A program made the translations under genes and the position numbers. Below, piece by piece: positions 25,363 to 33,463 of a stretch of 64,000 bases of DNA. A model generated the notes under the pieces. That model had not been told where the DNA came from. It made no database searches and saw nothing but the letters and a program-made list of their open reading frames with translations. This DNA comes from Paenibacillus baekrokdamisoli (GTDB lineage Bacteria; Bacillota; Bacilli; Paenibacillales; Paenibacillaceae): the NCBI RefSeq assembly GCF_003945345.1, contig NZ_AP019308.1:3906001-3970000 (forward strand), read 5' to 3'. The stretch's first letter is position 1. The number at the start of each line of letters is the position of its first letter.

Positions 25363-25485
25363 TAAGGTTTTGGGAAGCATTTGCTGGCGGGACTCCTATA
25401 GAGAGTTTTAAGTGAATCGTTATTTGGGTATCTCCATTTTTTTGAGTCGTCGGAAGAGGAATGTTAAATCCGAATAAAATAATTG

Positions 25486-25522
25486 AGCCGTATTCCTTAG
25501 AGCAAAGGATTACGGCTTTTAT
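25486..25522 (+). terminator. Terminator of the ArsR-family gene
   Basis: AGCCGTA.TCCTT pairs with AAGGA.TACGGCT, followed by TTTATA. Confidence 0.7.
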
Positions 25523-25638
25523 ATGTTTATTATTCTTTTAGCTTATATTTCCGTTAAAATATTGGCGGGACAAGATTAGATAATTTCCTGTTTGGGGGTA
25601 TTTTAAAATCCTAACTTAATGGTTATGAGGCAGAACCC

Positions 25639-26505
25639 CTACCGGAAATTTTCTACATACTCATGCAGAAAAGCGTCTAGACTGCGGGCCTCTCTACCGA
25701 GCAATCGCTTTACAGTGTCCGTAGGCTTTTCCGGCACCACCGTAGTCATGGTTTGAATTTCCACAACGTGGTTCGCTAGCCAAGGAGGCATATGCCCGTG
25801 TTCGATTAGATTGCTGTGTAATACTTGGGGGTCCAAGTTGATGTAGCTTATCGGCCGATTAAGCAGGGCAGATAGTTGACTGGCGATCTGGGGATAGCTA
25901 AAAATCTCCGAACCGGTAAGCGTATATATTTGGCCTGATACCTCGCGATTGGTCAGAACTTCTGCGGCTACATCTGCGATATCGCGACAGTCAATGAAGT
26001 TACAGGGTGAATCGCCCATGGAGCCGAAGAAAACATTTTGAGTTGTGATCGTTGGTGCAAAGCGCAGTAAGTTTTGCATGAACGCATATGGGCGCAACAC
26101 GGTGTGGGTAAGGCCCGATTCACACAAGGTTTTCTCGATTTCGTGATGCCAGCCCGCCACTGCCACTGGAGAGCTCTTCTCAAAGGCAGGACTCGATATT
26201 TTGACGATATGTTCGATTCCAGATTCTGCGGCAATCTGGATGATCGAAGTCTCCAATTCGATTTGTCTTGGACTGTTTGACATGGCAAGGAAGAGCTGGC
26301 TAGCTCCTGCAAACGCCCGGCGCAGCGATTCGGGGTCGGAAGCATCGGCCGCTGCGACCTCGATTATCGATCGGCCTTTATCCCCGATCTGATCACGCAA
26401 CTTCTCAGGCTCTCTGCTCAGCGCCCTGACGGGCATGCCAAGATCCACCAAACGTTTCAAAAGCGCACTACCTATCGTACCTGTTGCTCCAATAATAACT
26501 ACCAT
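25639..26505 (-). CDS. NmrA-like NAD(P)-binding oxidoreductase
   Basis: A 288-residue atypical short-chain dehydrogenase. The N-terminal nucleotide motif is GATGTIGSALLKRL (residues 6-19), followed by VRALSREPEKL, typical of NmrA/quinone-reductase-2-like proteins. No classical YxxxK catalytic pair is obvious, as usual in NmrA. GGAG lies 10 bases before ATG, inside the upstream membrane protein gene (7-base overlap). Possible roles are redox sensing or reduction of a small quinone-like substrate; the substrate is unknown. Confidence 0.85.
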   Translation of the reverse strand: MVVIIGATGTIGSALLKRLVDLGMPVRALSREPEKLRDQIGDKGRSIIEVAAADASDPESLRRAFAGASQLFLAMSNSPRQIELETSIIQIAAESGIEHIVKISSPAFEKSSPVAVAGWHHEIEKTLCESGLTHTVLRPYAFMQNLLRFAPTITTQNVFFGSMGDSPCNFIDCRDIADVAAEVLTNREVSGQIYTLTGSEIFSYPQIASQLSALLNRPISYINLDPQVLHSNLIEHGHMPPWLANHVVEIQTMTTVVPEKPTDTVKRLLGREARSLDAFLHEYVENFR

Positions 26506-27011
26506 TTTTTATCTTCTCCTTTGGATGAAAAATTTGTTTTGACGGCAAGACGCCACCGCCATGTTACTATCGTGCTGGCAATCACTCCGGATAACGGGAA
26601 ATCAATCCAGACACGATCGACCCAGGTCAAGTTATCCATCGGAATAATAATTCCTAGTAAATTAGATGTCGCCCATGCGGCGAATAGGCCAAACGCTGCC
26701 CCCATCAATGCGAACAGCCCAACCACAACCAAGTGAGGTGCGCCGATGATCCACCGTTTATGGCCTCCCCGGCTGCGCAACCAAAGACCAAGCATCAAGG
26801 CTATGAAGGCCGATGCTCCGCCGATTGTGGTCAAGGCCCCTATTTGGAGCCCCTTGTCGGCAGTGACCAATCCCCCGATTCCTGCCATAATGGCAGGAGA
26901 AACATAAGCCATTACAACTTCACGCCACAGTACAAAAGTCTTTGCGCCAGAACCAGCAGCCTTGATGTCATAAAAACCTTCTGTCTTACTCGGGTATTCT
27001 GTCTTGTTCAT
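26499..27011 (-). CDS. Membrane protein of unknown function
   Basis: A 170-residue protein with four hydrophobic segments (about 33-50, 57-77, 88-118 and 135-150), short loops and a basic C-terminus. I do not recognise the family. The start has only a weak ribosome site (GGATGG about 10 bases upstream). It overlaps the NmrA-like gene by 7 bases and probably forms a two-gene unit with it, next to a MarR regulator transcribed in the same direction. Confidence 0.7.
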   Translation of the reverse strand: MNKTEYPSKTEGFYDIKAAGSGAKTFVLWREVVMAYVSPAIMAGIGGLVTADKGLQIGALTTIGGASAFIALMLGLWLRSRGGHKRWIIGAPHLVVVGLFALMGAAFGLFAAWATSNLLGIIIPMDNLTWVDRVWIDFPLSGVIASTIVTWRWRLAVKTNFSSKGEDKKW

Positions 27012-27102
27012 TCAGTTACATCCATCCATTCTTCTTTTAAATTGTTCAGCAATTGCTGTTAGCTTCATATAATTAGGAGGCTAACTATATAAGAGTGAAA
27101 AT

Positions 27103-27121
27103 GGGCTAGCTTCACTAGCCC
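27103..27121 (-). terminator. Hairpin after the MarR gene
   Basis: Minus strand GGGCTAG-TGAAG-CTAGCCC followed by ATTTTC; short but perfect stem directly next to the MarR stop codon. Confidence 0.5.
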
Positions 27122-27124
27122 GTT

Positions 27125-27688
27125 CTACTCCTTACTGATATTTTTCTTTGGCTCGCCTGGTTCGTCCGTAAGTGCTGAAATGCCTTGTGTAACTCGGCCG
27201 AGCAGGTCCAGAAATACACTGCGCTCCTCGATACTGAGTAAACTCACCATGGCTTCCAGCCGTGCAAAATGCTCGCGAGCCATTTCACAGAGCTTCTTCG
27301 CTCCTTGCTCTGTCAATTTAACCGCTTTCTGACGGCCATCGACTGAACTTAATCGCCGGGATACGAGGCCATCTCGCTCAAGAATGTCGATAAGACCAGT
27401 CACTGTAGCACGTGTAACACCTAGATGCTCCGCCAATTGCGAGGGCAACTCTTCTCCTTCGTGATCTTCAAGATCAGCCAATAAACGATATCGCCCTGTT
27501 GATAAACCAAATCTGGAGAAATGTATCTCCGATGCATGTCCAAGCTTGGCTCCCGCTGCCATCAGCCTAGACGCGACGAGCACAGCCTGTGCGTCTACGT
27601 CTAGATTATAGCGATCAATTTGACGCTTGGATTGTGCAAGCGAGGGAACAGCGTCAATGTCATTTACTGCTTTATTTTCGTTGTTCAT
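27125..27688 (-). CDS. MarR-family transcriptional regulator
   Basis: About 187 residues. The winged helix lies near 70-140: LPSQLAEHLGVTRATVTGL (recognition helix), IDILERDGLVSRR, SVDGRQKAVKLTEQG (wing). The N-terminal ~50 residues are longer than in most MarR proteins. The frame stays open to 27739, but that region holds the -35 box of a near-consensus promoter (27695-27723), so the true start is the ATG at 27688 (MNNENKAVND), at or within a base or two of the expected transcript start. Likely represses the genes nearby or itself. Confidence 0.88.
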   Translation of the reverse strand: MNNENKAVNDIDAVPSLAQSKRQIDRYNLDVDAQAVLVASRLMAAGAKLGHASEIHFSRFGLSTGRYRLLADLEDHEGEELPSQLAEHLGVTRATVTGLIDILERDGLVSRRLSSVDGRQKAVKLTEQGAKKLCEMAREHFARLEAMVSLLSIEERSVFLDLLGRVTQGISALTDEPGEPKKNISKE

Positions 27689-27694
27689 ACACAT

Positions 27695-27723
27695 AGTATG
27701 GCACCTAATTACTTTTGTGTCAA
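27695..27723 (-). promoter_or_regulatory. Promoter of the MarR gene, apparently leaderless
   Basis: Minus strand TTGACA (27718-27723), 17-base spacer, CATACT (27695-27700). The start codon ATG 27688-27686 follows only 6 bases after the -10 box, so the transcript should begin at or just before the AUG with no room for a ribosome site. Confidence 0.7.
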
Positions 27724-27774
27724 CACATTCTTCTAACACAGCTTCAATAACTGCTCATGAAAGCTCGTCCAGTA

Positions 27775-27822
27775 CGAAAAGCCGCCCCTCAAGTAGATCA
27801 TAAGTCTACCCTTGGGACGGCT
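27775..27822 (-). terminator. Terminator of the YflT-type stress gene
   Basis: Minus strand AGCCG.CCC.AGGGTAGA pairs with TCTACTTGAGGGGCGGCT, followed by TTTTCG. Confidence 0.75.
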
Positions 27823-27840
27823 ATTGGTTGGATGCGTAAA

Positions 27841-28374
27841 CTATAGAATCCGCTTAGCCCCACTGCGGCGCAATGCCGCTTCCGCAGCACCGCTGCGAGT
27901 CAAAGTAGGACCTCCGTTATCTGTGTCATCACCCGTATCAGCAGCAACAGCAAGATCACCCTCTGCTATTGCCTTACGGCAGCTGCTAGCTGCATCATTA
28001 TCAAGTCCGAGACCGACCAAAGCTTGCTCTATCTTATCATCATCTTCGTATAGGGCTGCGCCGACTAGAGGGGTACCATTGGCATATGGACCTGCGACCC
28101 CGGATAGTGTTCCCATCGTATACATCCCTCCAGCTAATCCGGGAGGCACAACACCAAGACCTATTATAGGGCCATCATTCGTATGTCCTCGCCTATCTAC
28201 GAGCTCATTCATCTCTTCAGCATGTACATTTGTCTCTGATTCCACGCGCTGTGAATGCTCCCTATCTTTGGCGAGCACCTTGATTTCAGTTTTGATAAAC
28301 CCCTCCATCTCCAATGCCTGAATCGCTTCTATGACCTGACTTTCATTCTCAAAAATCCCGATTTTCATTGACAT
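27841..28374 (-). CDS. General stress protein, YflT/GsiB-17M-like domain
   Basis: About 177 residues. The N-terminal domain begins SMKIGIFENESQVIEAIQAL and continues with GFIKTEIKVLAKDREHSQ, the YflT (heat-induced stress protein) pattern. A Gly-rich middle (GLGVVPPGLAGGMYTMGTLS) would be a membrane-interacting or flexible segment, then LVGAALYEDDDKIEQALVGL. The C-terminus is Asp/Gly-rich with ADTGDDTDNGG. ATG 28374 is chosen because AAGGATGG lies 7 bases upstream; 25 upstream codons lack a ribosome site. Function of the family is not known. Confidence 0.8.
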   Translation of the reverse strand: MSMKIGIFENESQVIEAIQALEMEGFIKTEIKVLAKDREHSQRVESETNVHAEEMNELVDRRGHTNDGPIIGLGVVPPGLAGGMYTMGTLSGVAGPYANGTPLVGAALYEDDDKIEQALVGLGLDNDAASSCRKAIAEGDLAVAADTGDDTDNGGPTLTRSGAAEAALRRSGAKRIL

Positions 28375-28675
28375 GTGGACACCATCCTTAAGATTATATG
28401 GGAAGCATAAGCGCATCGAATTACTTAATCTTGGTATACCCTGTTTCATCTGGATTCAATCGAATGAATAGTTGATATGATATGGAGCTTACCGTTAAAG
28501 AAACGACAGAGATTCTTGCAGGCCGATTATAATGGCTTGTTTTCTTTGTTAGGTAGACTTTTTGCAGCTGTGATGACATATTCTAGGGCATCGGTAGTTG
28601 TGTCAGATTCATGTTCGCGTTATGATGGTAAAGATAAGTTAGAGCATGAACGGACAAGCAGGAGGCTCGTAAACC
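28375..28675. other. Intergenic region between YflT-type gene and corA
   Basis: About 300 bases between divergent genes. No gene with a credible ribosome site was seen, and no promoter close to consensus. The CorA ribosome site GGAGG is at its right end. Confidence 0.4.
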
Positions 28676-29848
28676 ATGATGCATCGAATGCTGCGTTTTC
28701 CTTCCAAATGGGAGTGGCATGTGCTTCACGAAGTACGGCCGGAGACGGCCAATCTTAGTAGTCGCCGTCATAAGCAGGATGCCCCTTCCTCCCCTTTCAT
28801 CCAGCTGAATACGACGGACGATAACGCGGAAGCGATCTATAACATAAAACAAGCGAATCCCGAAATGGCTGACTGGCTAAGCGAGGTAAAGAGCTCCAAG
28901 CATAATCACGTTGTCGTATCAGAGCTTCCAAGTGGAGAACCTGTCCTTTATGGGACATTAATTTTTCAAGCTTCTGAGGATAAGCGTGACTTATTACCTC
29001 TTCACTTCTGGGTAACGAATGATAAGATAGCGACAATTCACGCGGATTATCGCTTATCCATCAAGCTGCAGATGGAGCCCTGGGAAGAGAAATTGAACCG
29101 CTGTCAGGCTGCGCCAGAAGCCTTCTTCGTTATGCTCGGTCTCATCTTGGAGACTTTCCACACCGGTCTAGATGATTTTGAGACTCGTCTTGGAAATTTG
29201 GAGCAGAAGATGGAGCGTCGCAATCGCACCGGTCTTATGAACATTATATTTGAGCGCCGATATGAGCTGCTCCACTGGAGTCACTTATTTATTCCCATCC
29301 GTGAAATTCAGGCTGCAGCCAAAGAAGCATTCCTAGGCAGCTTGGCCGACCAGGAAGAATATAAGCGAATGGAATTTAAACTGGATCGTGTCCAGGCGCT
29401 ATTCACCCATTACACGATGGAAATTGATACCCTAATTATGATGGATGACGCAATATCCAACTTTCGCGGCAACGATATTATGAAGACTCTGACGATTTTC
29501 ACCGCACTATTCACACCCGCTACGGTGATAGGAAGCATCTGGGGAATGAACTTTAGTCGTATTCCATGGCATTCTGAACCCTGGGGCTTCATGGTTATTT
29601 CCTTGCTCATTGTTGTGTCTACGTTAATCATTTACGGGTGGTTGTGGAAAAAGGGCTGGACAGGCGACTTATTAAAAAGCCGTAAGCCGCATGATATCGT
29701 CAGCTCCTCCTCAACATTGTCCCTCCCTTCCCCACAAGGCCGATCTGACGATAAACAATTGACCCCGCGAGGTACGCGATCAAACATCAGAAAATCCGAG
29801 GAAGAAGAGATTAAGCCGGCTCGAATACCTCCGCGTTCCAACCGTTAA
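28676..29848 (+). CDS. CorA-family magnesium/divalent cation transporter
   Basis: A 390-residue protein with a large cytoplasmic N-terminal domain (to ~285) and two C-terminal membrane helices. The pore signature GMN is present in GSIWGMNFSRIPW near residue 288, followed by the second helix GFMVISLLIVVSTLIIYGWLW. Downstream of it is an unusual 60-residue basic, Ser/Pro-rich tail. GGAGG lies 10 bases before ATG. CorA pentamers import Mg2+, Co2+ or Ni2+ across the cytoplasmic membrane; divergent Gram-positive members may instead export or import Zn2+. Confidence 0.9.
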   Translation: MMHRMLRFPSKWEWHVLHEVRPETANLSSRRHKQDAPSSPFIQLNTTDDNAEAIYNIKQANPEMADWLSEVKSSKHNHVVVSELPSGEPVLYGTLIFQASEDKRDLLPLHFWVTNDKIATIHADYRLSIKLQMEPWEEKLNRCQAAPEAFFVMLGLILETFHTGLDDFETRLGNLEQKMERRNRTGLMNIIFERRYELLHWSHLFIPIREIQAAAKEAFLGSLADQEEYKRMEFKLDRVQALFTHYTMEIDTLIMMDDAISNFRGNDIMKTLTIFTALFTPATVIGSIWGMNFSRIPWHSEPWGFMVISLLIVVSTLIIYGWLWKKGWTGDLLKSRKPHDIVSSSSTLSLPSPQGRSDDKQLTPRGTRSNIRKSEEEEIKPARIPPRSNR

Positions 29849-29863
29849 CGGTTGCCTAAAGCA

Positions 29864-29904
29864 ATGAAAAAGGGAGCTGCGTTGAATGCATCTCCCTTTT
29901 TCAT
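29864..29904 (+). terminator. Terminator of the CorA gene
   Basis: Perfect stem ATGAAAAAGGGAG / CTCCCTTTTTCAT around a 15-base loop; the T run is in the stem. Confidence 0.75.
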
Positions 29905-29940
29905 GCTCGCCAAGGCGTCTAAACGTTCATCTTGAAACCA

Positions 29941-29985
29941 AACAAGCTTATTGCGGTATTCCACCGTAATAAGCTTGTTTCTATT
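29941..29985 (+). terminator. Second hairpin downstream of the CorA gene
   Basis: AACAAGCTTATT pairs with AATAAGCTTGTT with inner CGG/CCG pairs, followed by TCTATTTATTA. A third small hairpin (AACCATCTA / TAGATGGTT, 30020-30041) follows without a T run. Confidence 0.6.
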
Positions 29986-30144
29986 TATTATAGAAGTCAC
30001 TTCAATGCACTCTTTACCCAACCATCTAGAGATAGATGGTTTTGGGGTTTGCGAAGGGAGCTATCCACCTCCTCTTGTTAGGACATCAGCCTAAAGCATA
30101 TTGGCCTATGACGACATACAATGCGATAAGGGACGGTGGAGAAG

Positions 30145-30933
30145 ATGAATGGTAGTAAACTCGACAACCAATCGGCAATCTTTCTGGCGGCAGTTTGTGG
30201 GCAAACCTATAATCAGTTCGCCAGCTTGCAGCAATCGTTTCTTGTGCCTTACGGCTATCAGGTTGTTGGATCTTTTCAGGCTTCCGCTTTTTCAATTAAT
30301 GAACAGCCCTTCGGCTTTGTTATCGAATCGGAACGAGCTGCTATATTGGCATTTCGAGGCACAAGCACCGCCACTGACTGGGTTACAGATATGATGGCTC
30401 AGCAAATTACTTTCACTCCTGTTAAGAATAGTGGACTTACCCATAGAGGCTTCACCGAAATCTATATGAGCGCACGCGATCGCGTGTTCAAATTACTAGA
30501 TAAGCTTCCGAATAATAAACCACTCTTTATCACTGGGCATAGCTTAGGGGGGGCACTCGCTATTTTGGCTACTCTCGATATTACGGTTAATCGCAACTTC
30601 AATCAAATCATTACTTATACTTATGGCTCTCCGCGGGTTGGTGATCCTGCCTTCGTACAATATTATAATGCGTCTGTGCCGACTAGTATTCGTGTTCAGA
30701 ATGAATATGACATCGTCCCTCACTTGCCGCCTCTTGTGTTCAAGGCGCCGAAAACCGACAAAACCTTCTATTATATGCATGTGAAGGCTGAAGAAAAACG
30801 TAGTTTTCGAAATGGCAGTATTGGAGGTAATCATATTATAAGCAGCTATTTTGCCGATTTAGCTCGTGAATCGCCGATTTTTGCTGAAACCATTTGTTCA
30901 CAACCTCTCGGATGGTGTCCAGAATTGCAATAA
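30145..30933 (+). CDS. Lipase family protein (class 3)
   Basis: About 262 residues of alpha/beta hydrolase fold. The nucleophile elbow GHSLGGALAILATL is near residue 132, preceded by FRGTSTATDWVTD (class 3 lipase oxyanion region). The catalytic Asp is probably in YDIVPHLPPL and the His in YYMHVKAE or NHIISSY. No signal peptide is seen, so the protein is cytoplasmic or exported by another route. ATG 30145 with GGTGG 5 bases upstream is preferred to a GTG three codons earlier. Acts on triacylglycerol or other esters; substrate unproven. Confidence 0.88.
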   Translation: MNGSKLDNQSAIFLAAVCGQTYNQFASLQQSFLVPYGYQVVGSFQASAFSINEQPFGFVIESERAAILAFRGTSTATDWVTDMMAQQITFTPVKNSGLTHRGFTEIYMSARDRVFKLLDKLPNNKPLFITGHSLGGALAILATLDITVNRNFNQIITYTYGSPRVGDPAFVQYYNASVPTSIRVQNEYDIVPHLPPLVFKAPKTDKTFYYMHVKAEEKRSFRNGSIGGNHIISSYFADLARESPIFAETICSQPLGWCPELQ

Positions 30934-31056
30934 AATACAAAATCCCTCCTTTCACGTTGATCAACACGATATTCTTATCAATATGGGATTACGGTCATTC
31001 TTTACACCATAACCACCATTCTGATTCTCTATATATGGAAATAATCCCGGTATTCC

Positions 31057-31401
31057 TTAGACGATGTAAGCTGACCATTGGTCTCGCTCCGCTTTGGGCA
31101 ATCCTTTCACGACGAGCTTGTAGGAGTGATCGATCATATCCTGAAGCTCTTCTTCGGGGATGGACCCATCAAGACGGATCGAATTCCAGTGCTTCTTATT
31201 CATATGATAGCCAGGCGTTACAGCTTCATACTGCTCACGAAGGTTCTCAGCTATTATTGGATCACATTTCAGCGATAGGCTGTCTCCTGACAGCAACGCA
31301 AACATTTTCCCACCGATCTTAACGACCAGCGGCTCTGGTCCAAAGGGATAATCCTCCGCTGATCCTGGCTTAGATAAACAATACTCCTTGATGAACTCCA
31401 C
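31057..31401 (-). CDS. MmcQ/YjbR family DNA-binding-like protein
   Basis: About 114 residues with the YjbR pattern: EYCLSKPGSAEDYPFGPEPL, then VKIGGKMFALL, SLKCDP, and the conserved HMNKKHWNSIRLDG. The start is taken as GTG 31401: AGGAGG lies 9 bases upstream, and the preceding MEKHLA gene ends 4 bases before it. This gives an N-terminus like family members. The family has a CyaY-like fold and no established function. Confidence 0.87.
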   Translation of the reverse strand: MEFIKEYCLSKPGSAEDYPFGPEPLVVKIGGKMFALLSGDSLSLKCDPIIAENLREQYEAVTPGYHMNKKHWNSIRLDGSIPEEELQDMIDHSYKLVVKGLPKAERDQWSAYIV

Positions 31402-31405
31402 TTCC

Positions 31406-31873
31406 TCAAACCTCCTCATAACTAGCGAACGCTGCTGCTTGCCCATAATAAACACCATGATCATCCGTTAAATTCCAGACGATAGCCTGTTGAATACGAA
31501 ATCGGCGGCCGCTGCTTGAGATACGAATGCCGCTATAATCGTCGATATAGCCTTTCTCATTCACTGCTTGAAGAAAACGCTGGCGCTCCGCTTGAATAAG
31601 GGGCTCTGCCGTATGCTTGGATTCGGTCTGCGTGAAGTGCTCGAAGCTCATCTCCCATAACTTTAACGCCTCAAGATTCCCATAATTAAGTACGGGATCA
31701 GCTTCAACTCCATGGGATAGCACAACAATAGGCGCTTCATAAAGCTGCTGCGCCAATGGCTGACTAGTGTCGATTTCGAATAGCTCCTTGCCAAGTAGAC
31801 GTCGGTAGCTGCCCAAGATAATACGTGCGTGACGCTCAGAGGTCCTGTTCTCATTATTCTGTTGATGATTCAT
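31406..31873 (-). CDS. MEKHLA domain-containing protein
   Basis: A 155-residue soluble PAS-like protein. The central SHGVEADPVLNYGNLEALKLW and later IRISSSGRRFRIQQAIVWNL match the MEKHLA domain. In plants this domain ends HD-ZIP III regulators; bacterial stand-alone forms have no settled role but may bind small ligands. The stop codon sits 4 bases before the YjbR-like start, and the ribosome site of that gene is inside the last codons here, so the two are coupled. Confidence 0.85.
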   Translation of the reverse strand: MNHQQNNENRTSERHARIILGSYRRLLGKELFEIDTSQPLAQQLYEAPIVVLSHGVEADPVLNYGNLEALKLWEMSFEHFTQTESKHTAEPLIQAERQRFLQAVNEKGYIDDYSGIRISSSGRRFRIQQAIVWNLTDDHGVYYGQAAAFASYEEV

Positions 31874-31906
31874 CCGTATAATGGCTCCCTTACAGCTGCT
31901 TTTCTT

Positions 31907-32013
31907 TCAAGAAGAAACGGCTAAACGCCGTCCTTGGCGGTGAAGCAAGTTTCTTCCCTCTGAAATATAAGCAAAGTATAGTGAAAACATATACTTTCTT
32001 ATATTTTGAAAAA
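31907..32013 (+). repeat. Terminator-linked repeat, copy 2 (full length)
   Basis: About 107 bases in two modules. Module 1: GAAGAAACGGCTAA, CGCCGTCCTTGGCGG, then GAAGCAAGTTTCTTCCC. Module 2: a near-perfect hairpin with AAATATAAGCAAAGTATA pairing to TATACTTTCTTATATTT. The 3' edge runs into the terminator at 32008-32045. Confidence 0.8.
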
Positions 32014-32045
32014 GAACTGAGAGCAGATGCTCTCAGTTCTTTTTG
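32008..32045 (-). terminator. Terminator of the 73-residue protein gene
   Basis: Perfect 12-bp stem AGAACTGAGAGC / GCTCTCAGTTCT, 4-base loop, A run on one side and T run on the other, so it can work on both strands. Confidence 0.85.
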
Positions 32046-32050
32046 GTGGG

Positions 32051-32272
32051 TTACACACCCATTTTCTTGCGCTGGTTGTTAACCTTTTTGTGGTTTTGGC
32101 TTTTCATTGTTTGTTGATTGCCGCCTGGACCGTGTTTTTGTTTACCGCCTGCAGCTTGCTCCAGTTTCTTCTGAGCTAGCTTCTGCTTCATTGCTTCTGC
32201 AAGTGAAACCTTCTTCGGCTCTTGCTTCTCTTGAGCTTCGGATACTTCTGGCGTTTGTTGTTCGTCTGACAT
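32051..32272 (-). CDS. Small charged hypothetical protein
   Basis: A 73-residue highly charged, probably disordered protein. An acidic N-terminus (SDEQQTPEVSEAQEKQEP) is followed by an amphipathic helix KVSLAEAMKQKLAQKKLEQ and a basic, Asn/Gln/Gly-rich tail ending KKMGV. GAGGTGAT precedes the ATG. Not recognised; the strong ribosome site and dedicated terminator show it is a real gene. Confidence 0.7.
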   Translation of the reverse strand: MSDEQQTPEVSEAQEKQEPKKVSLAEAMKQKLAQKKLEQAAGGKQKHGPGGNQQTMKSQNHKKVNNQRKKMGV

Positions 32273-32395
32273 GAGATCACCTCATCTGAATGTACTAGTT
32301 GTATTGTATCGCTTTTTCAATCAGCTTTCCAGTAGGAAGAGAGCAAATGAAGCAGATTTAGACAATTGCCTATAAGCTCCCTTCACTTATAAAGC

Positions 32396-32572
32396 TCACT
32401 CTCTTAGCGCTTCCTTAAGCTTCGTCGACATGGTATCGAGCCGTCCCGATTGAAGCCGTCCCCTCAATCTCGTCAGTTCTAGGGTAAGCCGTTCCTTATC
32501 TTGCTGTAATTCGGCAATGACCAATTTAGCCTGATCAAGCTGTTCCTGCAAGGAGGGCTGGGTATTAGGCAT
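32396..32572 (-). CDS. Small coiled-coil protein, 58 residues
   Basis: An open frame from ATG 32572 encodes one long charged helix (SLQEQLDQAKLVIAELQQDK, continuing with leucine-spaced heptads) and a basic C-terminal part. A GAGAGG site lies about 11 bases upstream. Codon usage and the regular heptads favour a real gene. Not recognised. Confidence 0.55.
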   Translation of the reverse strand: MPNTQPSLQEQLDQAKLVIAELQQDKERLTLELTRLRGRLQSGRLDTMSTKLKEALRE

Positions 32573-32776
32573 GAGGATGAGTACCTCTCTTTCATCAGTT
32601 GCTAATCAACCGTTATGCTGTCATTTTAGCGCTAATAGCAGCCAGAAACAACTCTATCCTCGTTTCATAACGTATATTCCGACCACTTTGGCTGCTTTTC
32701 GGCTGGTGACTCGAAGAGACTTGAGCTGTTTGGGGTACTCTATGAAGAACCACCCATACGGCTGCCGAAACTAAGG

Positions 32777-32805
32777 TTGACATTCACCTGAATTCAAGGT
32801 ATGTT
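32777..32805 (+). promoter_or_regulatory. Promoter of the TetR/MFS operon
   Basis: TTGACA (32777-32782), 17-base spacer, TATGTT (32800-32805), about 40 bases before the TetR gene. Confidence 0.7.
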
Positions 32806-32831
32806 AAACATTGTTTTAAACACTGTTTAAA
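32802..32831. promoter_or_regulatory. TetR operator, two overlapping palindromes
   Basis: TTTAAACACTGTTTAAA (32815-32831) is a perfect palindrome about one central base. Just before it, GTTAAACATTGTTTTAAAC is an imperfect version sharing the same core AAACA.TGTTT. Both overlap or follow the -10 box, the usual place for TetR autorepression. Confidence 0.65.
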
Positions 32832-32843
32832 CTTACGATCGGA

Positions 32844-33443
32844 GTGATTACCTCGACTAAAGAAAAAATACTTAATGCAACCTTGGAACTAATCAAAGCA
32901 GAAGGCATCGAAGGGGTAACCATTCGTAAAATAGCCGGAATTGCCGGAGCCAATGTCGCTCTAATTAATTATTATTTTGGTTCTAAAGAAAAGCTAATTA
33001 GCGAAACACTCAAAATCCAGCTGGATTCGTTTCGGGAAGCTTTCTCTGTTTTTGATGAAATAGAGATTCCTCCCATTGCTCGTCTGAAGAAATTTTTACT
33101 TTGGTATACGTCATCGCTTCAAGAGCACCCTGAGCTTGTTAAACGGCTCCTTGGTCAAGATCAGCTTTTCGAATCGCAAGCTGAATACGCCAGCTTTCTC
33201 AAGCGTCAAGGGATCGAAAAACTAAGCTCCACGCTAATTGAAATCATGGGCGAAACCAGCAGGGAAAGGATCCTGCTTATGATGCAGCAGATTTTCGCAG
33301 CTATTTTTTCTCCGATTATTAAGGCTTCTTTCGTTCAAAAGCATGAATCAACCGACGATTTGCATTACTATCCTTCTGCAACCGTCGAAGAGCAAATTGA
33401 TCTTTTCTTAGATCATTATTTCTACAAATACATCGCTCGTTGA
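32844..33443 (+). CDS. TetR-family transcriptional regulator
   Basis: A 199-residue repressor. The HTH is TIRKIAGIAGANVALINYYF (residues ~25-45) followed by GSKEKLISETL. The remaining ~145 residues form the ligand/dimer domain. GTG 32844 is used; the GGAG core overlaps the start, so the ribosome site is poor and an unusual start cannot be excluded. Its stop lies 20 bases before the MFS start. It probably represses itself and the exporter until a toxic ligand binds. Confidence 0.88.
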   Translation: MITSTKEKILNATLELIKAEGIEGVTIRKIAGIAGANVALINYYFGSKEKLISETLKIQLDSFREAFSVFDEIEIPPIARLKKFLLWYTSSLQEHPELVKRLLGQDQLFESQAEYASFLKRQGIEKLSSTLIEIMGETSRERILLMMQQIFAAIFSPIIKASFVQKHESTDDLHYYPSATVEEQIDLFLDHYFYKYIAR

Positions 33444-33463
33444 GCAGAAAGCAGAGGCCATTC

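Noticed and set aside
27689..27739. Longer MarR protein starting at 27739
   Set aside because: The region contains the -35 and -10 boxes of its own promoter.
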